Of a stretch of DNA of 5,279 bases, positions 1 to 5,279 are shown piece after piece. The DNA is from an uncultured Lachnospiraceae bacterium (GTDB lineage Bacteria > Bacillota > Clostridia > Lachnospirales > Lachnospiraceae), in assembly GCA_934418055.1 (NCBI GenBank), contig CAKRWX010000187.1, positions 1 through 5,279 on the forward strand, in the 5' to 3' direction. How positions within the stretch are numbered: position 1 is the first letter of the stretch; each line of letters begins with the position of its first letter. The notes beneath the pieces were generated by a model. The model saw nothing but the letters and a program-made list of their open reading frames with translations. It was not told the DNA's origin and searched no databases. Both the position numbers and the translations under genes were made by a program.

Positions 1-520
1 GCTTCTGGCATTGCGCCATCAATGCGGCATTTTTCTCTACATTGATATTGATCATATCCGCGACAACCTCCACTGCAGGCTGCTTATGGAATTTTTCACC
101 GCCTTTGGTAAAGAAAGCGTCCGACAACCGAAGCTCCATCCGCTCCGGCATATCTTTTTCACCGTTGTAGAAAACGATATATTGTGGAAATGGAAGTTTC
201 TTCTGCTTGCTGCTGTAGAGATTAACTCCGTATTTTTCGATGTACTGCTGATATAACTGAGCAAAATATCCTAGTCCTCGCGCAGGCATGTTAGGATTAA
301 AAGTGCTCTGATGTTCCCACAAATTTAAAAGATCACTGAGCAAAAACGCCACATCATTCTTCATATGGACGTAAATGACGTCTTCGATCGTCATGATCTC
401 CAGTTCTTCGGGATTATCGTAATTACTGCCATTTACGGCATTGTAAAGATCCAGCAGATCTTCTTTTTCCCGAAAAACAATGCGAAATAACCGGTCTTTG
501 TACTTCCTGTTCACTTTCAT
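1..520 (-). CDS. Rpn family PD-(D/E)XK nuclease / transposase_31-like protein, C-terminus cut off
   Basis: The minus-strand frame is open from the start codon to the window edge, giving 173 residues with no stop. I recognise the Rpn/transposase_31 pattern, in the version common in Lachnospiraceae: an N-terminal NRKYKDRLFRIVF block, then LYNAVNGSNY (25-34), MKNDVAFLL (53-61), LWEHQSTFNPNMPARG (67-82), PFPQYIVFYNG (110-120), and the start of the NINVEKNAALMAQCQK helix (158-173). In this family the nuclease core uses an Asp and an E-x-K/Q pair; D56 and E69-H70-Q71 are the likely equivalents here. Rpn proteins are known as DNA endonucleases that promote RecA-independent recombination; activity of this copy is inferred. 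Family members are usually near 300 residues, so roughly the last third is missing only because the window ends. Start choice: ATG at 520 fits where the conserved block begins, with AAGGGAG 14 nt upstream, a long spacing. An in-frame ATG at 544 would add eight residues but has no clear ribosome binding site. Confidence 0.85.
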   Translation of the reverse strand, partial: MKVNRKYKDRLFRIVFREKEDLLDLYNAVNGSNYDNPEELEIMTIEDVIYVHMKNDVAFLLSDLLNLWEHQSTFNPNMPARGLGYFAQLYQQYIEKYGVNLYSSKQKKLPFPQYIVFYNGEKDMPERMELRLSDAFFTKGGEKFHKQPAVEVVADMININVEKNAALMAQCQK

Positions 521-601
521 AATAAAATGATTTTCTCCCTTCATTATAACTTTTTCTTACTACAAATTCAATCTTGGATTTTCGGTCAAAGGACCTGCGA
601 A

Positions 602-618
602 GGATGCTTTACACATCC
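602..618 (-). other. Small hairpin in the leader of the nuclease gene
   Basis: GGATG (602-606) and CATCC (614-618) are exact inverted copies separated by seven bases. They would form a 5-bp stem in the transcript started at the minus-strand promoter, about 58 nt before the upstream candidate start codon. A shorter GGTC-AAAG-GACC inverted repeat lies next to it at 584-595. No U-run follows in the direction of transcription, so neither is a convincing terminator, and I recognise no riboswitch class in the roughly 130-nt leader. The structure could be chance. Confidence 0.3.
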
Positions 619-682
619 CAGAATTGCTGATGTTGCTTAAAAGTAAAACTAGATTAATAGAATGTTGAATCGACTCTTTTCT

Positions 683-711
683 ATTATAATGGATTCTTTC
701 CACCATTGCAA
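683..711 (-). promoter_or_regulatory. Sigma-A-like promoter for the nuclease gene
   Basis: Read on the minus strand, TTGCAA (706-711) is followed after exactly 17 bp by a perfect TATAAT (683-688). Transcription would begin near 676, leaving a leader of about 130-155 nt before the start codon. The -10 region sits in the palindrome ATTATAAT (683-690), so TATAAT also appears on the plus strand, but no good -35 box precedes it in that direction. The upstream edge of the -35 box touches the first unit of the 23-bp repeat array, so any protein binding the array would contact or compete with polymerase. Confidence 0.65.
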
Positions 712-802
712 CCATAATCACCGGGCAGCGATAACCACGATCACCGGGCAGTGATAACCACGATCACTGGGCAGCAGTAACCACAATTACTGAGTAATGA
801 TA
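711..802. repeat. Four 23-bp tandem repeats between the divergent promoters
   Basis: Four head-to-tail units of exactly 23 bp start at 711, 734, 757 and 780, each beginning ACCA and most ending GATA. A fifth, decayed unit may begin at 803 (ACCATCTGATATGATA). Units 1 and 2 share ATCACCGGGCAG; unit 3 differs by a few bases; unit 4 is the most diverged, so similarity falls away left to right. Unit 2 has a short dyad, ATCAC-CGGGCA-GTGAT, and unit 4 a different perfect one, ATTAC-TGA-GTAAT (786-798). A 23-bp period is not a multiple of three, so this is not a coding repeat. It may be an operator or iteron-like protein-binding array, or a simple minisatellite; no regulator gene is visible to favour the first. 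Confidence 0.8.
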
Positions 803-826
803 ACCATCTGATATGATACAAGAAGA

Positions 827-865
827 AAAAAATAGAAAAAAGATAGGAAAAAATAGAAAAAAGAT
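827..865. repeat. Phased A-tract direct repeat (likely curved DNA)
   Basis: An 18-bp string, AAAAAATAGAAAAAAGAT, occurs exactly twice, at 827-844 and 848-865, with a 21-bp period. Each copy has two runs of six A, giving four A-tracts starting at 827, 836, 848 and 857. The average spacing is about one helical turn. A-tracts in phase with the helix are known to bend DNA, so this stretch is probably intrinsically curved. It ends about 80 bp upstream of the plus-strand -35 box, where curvature can help promoter activity or binding by nucleoid proteins. The purine richness continues on both sides. Confidence 0.6.
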
Positions 866-872
866 GGAAACA

Positions 873-886
873 GTCGATTTATCGAC
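873..886. promoter_or_regulatory. Perfect palindrome GTCGAT-TT-ATCGAC, candidate operator
   Basis: A 6-bp perfect inverted repeat with a 2-bp centre lies about 60 bp upstream of the plus-strand -35 box. The half-site also appears singly as ATCGAC at 669-674, close to the predicted start of the minus-strand transcript, and as GTCGA at 939-943, just before the plus-strand -35 box. A dimeric regulator binding these sites could control both promoters. This is inference from symmetry and position only; the palindrome matches no named operator that I can identify. Confidence 0.35.
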
Positions 887-946
887 GGTTAGAAACGAAT
901 GACGCAAAAATAGACATGAAAATATCAAATTTATCCTTGTCGAACA

Positions 947-976
947 TTGACGTATCGCCCCAAAAAGAGATAAAAT
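947..976 (+). promoter_or_regulatory. Sigma-A-like promoter for the giant surface protein gene
   Basis: TTGACG (947-952) and TAAAAT (971-976) are separated by 18 bp, a near-consensus housekeeping pair. Transcription would start near 983, giving a leader of about 110 nt. Upstream lie the A-tract repeat and the palindrome, both of which could act on this promoter. TATATAAA at 986-993 is a possible alternative -10 but has no matching -35. Confidence 0.55.
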
Positions 977-1030
977 AAAATAGACTATATAAAGTCCAGG
1001 CCAGAGAATCCATAGAAAAGGAATTGTGGG

Positions 1031-1054
1031 TTCCATTTTTGGAAAATTATGGAA
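1031..1054 (+). other. Leader hairpin ahead of the surface protein gene
   Basis: TTCCAT (1031-1036) and ATGGAA (1049-1054) are exact inverted copies. Three or four A-U pairs (TTTT against AAAA) can extend the stem inward past a 2-nt bulge. It ends about 40 nt before the start codon and is followed by a run of purine motifs, AGGAAA (1059-1064), AGGGAAA (1066-1072) and AGGAAG (1079-1084). The hairpin leaves the last of these exposed. It could protect the 5' end or tune ribosome loading, but the stem is weak and AU-rich. Confidence 0.25.
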
Positions 1055-1078
1055 ATTTAGGAAATAGGGAAATAAGAA

Positions 1079-1084
1079 AGGAAG
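1079..1084 (+). promoter_or_regulatory. Ribosome binding site AGGAAG for the surface protein gene
   Basis: AGGAAG ends 9 nt before the ATG at 1094, suitable spacing for a Gram-positive ribosome binding site. Together with the hydrophobic export segment that follows directly, it fixes this ATG as the start. Two further Shine-Dalgarno-like runs lie 15-30 nt upstream without in-frame start codons, so they may only attract ribosomes to the leader. Confidence 0.75.
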
Positions 1085-1093
1085 AAAAAGACC

Positions 1094-1174
1094 ATGCTTA
1101 AGAGAACTATATTTTCTTATATAGTACCTGTGGCGGCAGTGGCAGCGTTTATTGGCGGCGGTGTAGGACTGGCA
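1094..1174 (+). other. N-terminal export segment (signal peptide or signal anchor)
   Basis: Residues 1-27 of the giant protein: a short basic start (K3, R4) followed by a hydrophobic run from I6 to A27, rich in Ala, Val and Gly. The end, GGGVGLAG (21-28), offers possible signal peptidase sites around A27, but there is no classical A-x-A, so an uncleaved anchor is possible. There is no lipobox cysteine and no long YSIRK-type extension. Confidence 0.7.
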
Positions 1175-4100
1175 GGAAGGAATACCAGCTCTTTTAACGG
1201 AGATGGATATGTCCTGACAGCAGCAGATGAGAGCGCTAACGGAGGAATGGTGGAAACTGTCGGAGCAGCAGAACCAACCAGCGTTTATTTTTCTGCAGGA
1301 ACCAAGTACCGCGTGCAGTATCCAGCTACTGCGGTATTTAAAGATATTGAAGGCTCCAAACAGAAGATCAATTTTGACAGCTTCATCCATTATGGAGATG
1401 ATTCCATCAGTGCGCTGACTTCAGGCGTTCTGGTGAATATGGATGATCTGGGAACCGGTGTGGTCAATCACTACGGTACAGATGCCAATGTCGTATTGGT
1501 ATCCGATGGGGACGGCTATTATGTGGAGAATAACGGGAACCAGGTTTCTTTTACAAACTTTATGTGGAAACTGTCGGACACCCGTTTTTTGCTGTCCTCT
1601 CCATCTCTGACATTGACACTGCCGGATGGTTCCAGCCAGAAGATCAGCGGCTATGTGGAAGCGGAGTATGTCGAGGACGGAGTCATCCGTCTGACCAGCC
1701 ATGACGCTTCCTGGATGGTAGTCGCAGACGGAACTGCTGCAGAATTTTCTGATGGTATCGGCTATGATTTTGGCGATAAGATCGTGAAGGATTCCGCAGG
1801 AAATAACCGCATGACATTTCAGGAGCTGTTACTGGATGCAGATGATAATATCAAGGTCCAGTCTGCAGAAGAGTGGGTGGCACCGGAATTTGATTTCAGC
1901 GTAGAAGACGGTAAAGACGGAGCAGCCGGAGAGGCCGGAGCAGCCGGAGCAGCCGGAGCGGCTGGTGAAACTGGCGCAGCCGGAGCAGAAGGAGAAGAGG
2001 GACTGGAAGGTAAAGCCGGAGCCATGGGTGAAGAAGGAGAGTCCGGAAGCGATGGCCGAACAGGTACTGCCGGTTCCAATGGTAAAGGCGGCGATTCCGG
2101 TACCAACGGTGGTAATGGTAATAATGGTAAATTGTTCGATACCGAGACCAAGTACCAGGCTTATTTCAATATTACCGAGTATGAGATGGACGCAGGTTCC
2201 CTGACGGTTACCTTTACGGTAACTGATGAAGACGCGGTGCTGTCGCCGGAAAGTGGTAAAATTGTTCTGCAGGATCCCAATGGTTCTGCGGTTGAGTGGA
2301 CTTCCCCAGACGGCAGCTTAGTATATACAGACGGAGGAAAGAACCTTACTTTTGATGGTGATGCTACTTATAAGGTTCAGTGGAACAACTTAAATCCGGA
2401 CACCCAGTATCGTCTGGTTATTTCATCTGGTTATGAGCTTCAGAATGGAAATGGTACCAGAGATTACATCAATCGTACTTTTTATACGGACAGTACGGGA
2501 CTTCAGTTAGATAAGATAGAAGCAGCTGATGATGGATTCACCATGAAGGTGACAAAGAAGAGCTTCTCTACTTCTTCCTCCATGCGGGTGGTGATTTCAA
2601 ATAGTTCAGGGCAGGATCTGTTATATAAGACCATAAGCAGCAGCGATTTTAATGATGGAAAACTGGAATTAGACAGTACTCTGTTTGATCTGGCAGATGG
2701 AAGCGGTATGACCAATACGGCCCTTAAGTCCAATACCTCCTATACGATCCGTCTGGATAATATGGTAGGAAGCCAGGCGATTCCAACAGGTAATACGCAG
2801 ACCTGGAAAACTCTGAAGAAGACACCTGTCATTAAATCCTCCAAACCAACCGGATATGCAGTAGAGTCCCAGTATTTCAGCTTATATCTGGATGAGGTAG
2901 AGGATAATGATAATGCGATTCAGGGATACCGTTTTGAAATCTATACACCAGGTAGTACAAAGCCGGTAAGAACAATCAATTCTACAAAGAGAACCGATGT
3001 GGCGGCATATGTGGATGACGCCAACAGTACACTTCCGGATGACCAGAAGCTTCAACGCGGCGTGAAGTATCAGGTGAAGGTTGTTGTGATCTATTATGAT
3101 AATGAAAAAACAGCAGAGATCGAGTCCGCCATGTCTGATCAGTTTATCATGAGCGATGCAGGAGGAATATCTGTTGTGTTCCAGAGAGATACCACAGATA
3201 CCTCCGGAGATCAGACAAAGTTAAAAGGTGATGTGATCATCAATCCTGGTAACTATAAAATCGCAGTAACAGAAAAATATCCTATGGAGATCCGGATAGA
3301 TGGAATCAATTTCTACAAGGATTATAAGACTGTGAAAAACATCAATGATTTGATCCGCAGTGCAGATACGGGATCCTATATCTACAATTTAAGTCTTCAG
3401 GGCTTGAGGGCAAATTCCTCTTATACGATTTCTGTATGGGGTTATATCGAAGAAACCCCTGGATCACAGACCTATATTTACCGGAATTTAGGAAGCTATG
3501 TGGCAACGACAACCGCTCTGGATACTGTCCAGTTAGAGATGGCAGCAGCAGGTAATGGTTCCGCTCTTGGCGCTTATATCTATTTAGGACCGGCGAATGA
3601 TGAGACAGACCCGAATACCTACAGCACAACACTAAAATCTATCAAGGCAGTGGAAGTAAAACTGTATCTTGGCGCAACCGCCAATGATGATGACAGCAAT
3701 ATGGTTGGTGAACCGGCGATTGCAGTAGCAGATACCAGTCAGCCGGGCGTTCCATATACCAATGTCATCGCTTCTACTTATTATGGAAAGAAAGGCCGTG
3801 AGCAGAACCGGATCTATTTTGATGAGAGTACGTTTGGTATGACGTCAGCCAGCCTGACTGCATCCCAGTACTGCGTAAAGGTATCGGCAATTTATGACTA
3901 TACCAAGTATTATCCATATGATAATGGAGAGAACCTCAGTGGTTATGCCAATGAGATTCCGGTTTCCAAGAGCAGTATTACCAGCCTGACCATGAATGTA
4001 ACTAACCGTCTGCCGGATTTCCCGAACCCGCAGAATAACGGTGTAACAGCAACTCCGATCAAATATGGTGATTTAAATAACCTCGGTATTGCTTACAAGG

Positions 4101-5279
4101 GCTCCGATGCTGATAAGTATCAGGAGGATACCATTGTTGGATACCGGCTGCAGGCAAATTATGATAATACCGGTGATCTGGCTAAATCTGTCACTTACTA
4201 TGCAGTGACACAGGCAGATCTCAATGCTTATGATGCAGACACCAGTGCAAACAGGGCAGATGATGTGACACTGTGGAGGGAGGCACATACAGAACGGAGC
4301 ACACCGTGGATGAAACTGACGTATCCGGTGAAAAAAGGAAGTCTGGCGCCTTCTGCCATTCAGGTTCTGTTCTTTGATCAGAATGATGTTACCAGTGCAG
4401 ATGCATCTGTGGCAGATATTACAGAAAATCTGACAAACACTGAAATTGCGAATAACCAGAATACGGATAATGGTATTGCACCGAAGTATATTAACGGAAG
4501 TATCCCAACCTTCTTCGCAACGAAGCTGGGACGTGGATGGCATTATGTATTTGCCTATAAGACACGTCTGGAATATCAGGGAAGCACAGAATATGTATAT
4601 CCGAATGGCTATACAGGACGATTTGTCGCAGGACAGACATTGCTGAATTCCGGTATCCAGGATACGCCAAAACAGCAGACAACACTCGAAATGTCCTTAA
4701 AGAACAATGGACTGGATGATAAAACGAATAGTACCGGATGGGCGGAGTGGAGTTATTCTTATACAGATATTGATGGAAGCATTCCGAACGAGGGAGGACT
4801 GTTCAGTGCATGGGATGCAAGAAGCACTGGATCTTCCAGTATTTTAAATGCAAAGCATACGAGTGACACCGGAAGTACCGGAACGGTAGGTGTAACCACC
4901 AAAGGAAGCTTTACTTATTTGATCAATAAGCGCCAGCTTCTTTATAATGCAGGGGACAGATTTTCTGATACGGATACAAAGGATCCGGAAGTAACGGAAT
5001 ACAATCTGGTAAACCATGTATATACCAGACTGATTGATACGGATGTTCTGGAAGATAAGCAGATGCATCTGGCTGTTCCTGCCAGCAATGCAGGTAATAT
5101 TGCCACCTTCAGCTTTAATTTCTCTACAGATATCGCAAAAGAGATGACGAGCCGTTTAACGTTACTGAAGATTACCGCATGCGATGCGACAACCAGAAGG
5201 CCGGTTGATGGATCTACACAGTCTTATGAAAAATTTGACGGAACTGATGTCAACGGTCATCCATATGTAACCTATGATC
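1094..5279 (+). CDS. Giant exported collagen-like and FN3/Ig-like modular surface protein, C-terminus cut off
   Basis: One open frame of 1395 codons runs from ATG 1094 to the right edge with no stop, so the full protein is larger. Residues 1-5 include K3 and R4, and 6-27 are hydrophobic: a signal peptide or signal anchor. Residues 30-272 form a beta-rich head I cannot assign to a family. Residues 273-344 are 24 Gly-X-Y triplets without proline. From about 345 onward come beta-sandwich-like modules marked by a recurring L-x-x-x-x-x-Y strand motif: LNPDTQY (433-439), LKSNTSY (544-550), LQRGVKY (653-659), LRANSSY (771-777), and weaker LTASQY (921-926) and LGRGWHY (1145-1151). Only two cysteines occur (C927, C1363), typical of exported Gram-positive proteins. 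A surface adhesin, stalk or fibre-like role is inferred from this architecture. Whether it is anchored by LPXTG, a cell-wall-binding domain or a membrane helix cannot be seen. No enzyme motif was recognised. It lies alone behind its own promoter, divergent from the nuclease gene. Confidence 0.9.
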   Translation, partial: MLKRTIFSYIVPVAAVAAFIGGGVGLAGRNTSSFNGDGYVLTAADESANGGMVETVGAAEPTSVYFSAGTKYRVQYPATAVFKDIEGSKQKINFDSFIHYGDDSISALTSGVLVNMDDLGTGVVNHYGTDANVVLVSDGDGYYVENNGNQVSFTNFMWKLSDTRFLLSSPSLTLTLPDGSSQKISGYVEAEYVEDGVIRLTSHDASWMVVADGTAAEFSDGIGYDFGDKIVKDSAGNNRMTFQELLLDADDNIKVQSAEEWVAPEFDFSVEDGKDGAAGEAGAAGAAGAAGETGAAGAEGEEGLEGKAGAMGEEGESGSDGRTGTAGSNGKGGDSGTNGGNGNNGKLFDTETKYQAYFNITEYEMDAGSLTVTFTVTDEDAVLSPESGKIVLQDPNGSAVEWTSPDGSLVYTDGGKNLTFDGDATYKVQWNNLNPDTQYRLVISSGYELQNGNGTRDYINRTFYTDSTGLQLDKIEAADDGFTMKVTKKSFSTSSSMRVVISNSSGQDLLYKTISSSDFNDGKLELDSTLFDLADGSGMTNTALKSNTSYTIRLDNMVGSQAIPTGNTQTWKTLKKTPVIKSSKPTGYAVESQYFSLYLDEVEDNDNAIQGYRFEIYTPGSTKPVRTINSTKRTDVAAYVDDANSTLPDDQKLQRGVKYQVKVVVIYYDNEKTAEIESAMSDQFIMSDAGGISVVFQRDTTDTSGDQTKLKGDVIINPGNYKIAVTEKYPMEIRIDGINFYKDYKTVKNINDLIRSADTGSYIYNLSLQGLRANSSYTISVWGYIEETPGSQTYIYRNLGSYVATTTALDTVQLEMAAAGNGSALGAYIYLGPANDETDPNTYSTTLKSIKAVEVKLYLGATANDDDSNMVGEPAIAVADTSQPGVPYTNVIASTYYGKKGREQNRIYFDESTFGMTSASLTASQYCVKVSAIYDYTKYYPYDNGENLSGYANEIPVSKSSITSLTMNVTNRLPDFPNPQNNGVTATPIKYGDLNNLGIAYKGSDADKYQEDTIVGYRLQANYDNTGDLAKSVTYYAVTQADLNAYDADTSANRADDVTLWREAHTERSTPWMKLTYPVKKGSLAPSAIQVLFFDQNDVTSADASVADITENLTNTEIANNQNTDNGIAPKYINGSIPTFFATKLGRGWHYVFAYKTRLEYQGSTEYVYPNGYTGRFVAGQTLLNSGIQDTPKQQTTLEMSLKNNGLDDKTNSTGWAEWSYSYTDIDGSIPNEGGLFSAWDARSTGSSSILNAKHTSDTGSTGTVGVTTKGSFTYLINKRQLLYNAGDRFSDTDTKDPEVTEYNLVNHVYTRLIDTDVLEDKQMHLAVPASNAGNIATFSFNFSTDIAKEMTSRLTLLKITACDATTRRPVDGSTQSYEKFDGTDVNGHPYVTYD
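1910..2125 (+). repeat. Collagen-like Gly-X-Y region with 9-bp DNA repeats
   Basis: Twenty-four uninterrupted Gly-X-Y triplets (residues 273-344) lie between the head and the modular part. None contains proline. The first 15 triplets are Ala/Glu rich (GAA, GEA, GEE, GLE); the last nine are Ser/Thr/Asn/Asp rich (GSD, GTA, GSN, GTN, GNN). Twelve acidic residues against four basic ones make the stretch strongly acidic. At DNA level, GGAGCAGCC occurs exactly at 1919, 1937 and 1946, with near-copies at 1928 and 1955, a tract that can gain or lose 9-bp units without breaking the frame. In bacterial collagen-like proteins such regions form trimeric stalks; without Pro, another glycine-rich helical fold is possible. 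Confidence 0.9.
2126..4570 (+). other. Tandem FN3/Ig-like beta-sandwich modules within the giant protein
   Basis: After the glycine repeats, residues 345 to about 1155 carry a recurring F-strand-like motif, L followed five or six residues later by Y and alternating hydrophobics. The tyrosines fall at 439, 550, 659, 777, 926 and 1151. The first four are 109-118 residues apart, a usual size for FN3/Ig-like domains plus linker. The wider last gaps suggest insertions or less recognisable modules; GYRFEIY (611-617) and GYRLQANY (1016-1023) look like equivalent C-type strands in two of them. Sequence identity between modules is low, so domain edges are approximate and the fold is inferred from pattern only. 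Confidence 0.5.

Noticed and set aside
685..690. Plus-strand TATAAT as a second promoter
   Set aside because: It arises from the palindromic minus-strand -10 box, has no adequate -35 at 16-18 bp upstream, and would sit about 400 nt from the gene.
545..710. Possible riboswitch or T-box in the nuclease leader
   Set aside because: Only short hairpins are present, with no terminator and no conserved core that I recognise.
711..802. Possible CRISPR array
   Set aside because: The 23-bp units are directly adjacent with no spacers and are imperfect, and no cas-like gene is visible.
939..952. SOS (LexA/DinR-type) box at CGAACATTGACG
   Set aside because: Only the left half, CGAACA, fits the Gram-positive SOS box; the right half lacks GTTCG.
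764..1390. A 208-residue minus-strand open frame across the intergenic region and the start of the surface gene
   Set aside because: It crosses the promoter, leader and coding start of the convincing plus-strand gene, has low-complexity Phe/Ser/Leu-rich translation, starts inside the opposite gene without a good ribosome binding site and matches no family I know.
1819..2151. A Pro/Ala/Ser-rich minus-strand frame resembling a proline-rich wall-spanning protein
   Set aside because: It is the antisense shadow of the Gly-X-Y codons: GGN-rich codons read as Pro and Ser on the other strand. No start context or domain supports it.
4073..4543. A 156-residue minus-strand frame rich in Cys and Ile
   Set aside because: It lies wholly within the long plus-strand frame, which keeps domain-like features here; its composition is typical of an antisense reading.

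Overview
The window looks like part of a chromosome of a Gram-positive gut Clostridium relative, most likely Lachnospiraceae. The reasons are moderate GC, purine-rich AGGA-type ribosome binding sites, sigma-A-like promoters, an Rpn/PD-(D/E)XK protein of the kind common in that family, and a very large, almost cysteine-free exported protein. This placement is inferred from sequence style and family knowledge, not from a search.

Layout: two genes point away from each other and both run off the window. On the minus strand, positions 1 to 520 (possible start at 544) encode the N-terminal 173 residues of an Rpn-type nuclease/transposase_31 protein. On the plus strand, from 1094 to the right edge, one uninterrupted reading frame encodes the first 1395 residues of a giant exported protein. 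It has an N-terminal hydrophobic export segment, a beta-rich head of about 240 residues, a proline-free collagen-like stretch of 24 Gly-X-Y triplets, and then more than 1000 residues of beta-sandwich-like (FN3/Ig-like) modules.

The 549 bases between the two genes (545-1093) contain no convincing gene but are structured. From left to right they hold: a leader with a small hairpin (602-618); a good minus-strand promoter (-10 at 683-688, -35 at 706-711); four 23-bp tandem repeats starting at the edge of that -35 box (711-802); phased A-tracts in a 21-bp period (827-865); a perfect 6-bp palindrome (873-886); a plus-strand promoter (947-976); and a purine-rich leader of about 110 nt with a hairpin and a ribosome binding site (1079-1084).

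Nothing shows that the two genes work together. The nuclease-like gene may simply be a neighbour. The big gene is best read as a surface stalk, adhesin or fibre-like protein. Its C-terminus, which would show how it is anchored, lies outside the window. The most unusual features are the Pro-free collagen-like linker with its slippage-prone 9-bp DNA repeat, and the repeat-dense regulatory region in front of the gene.
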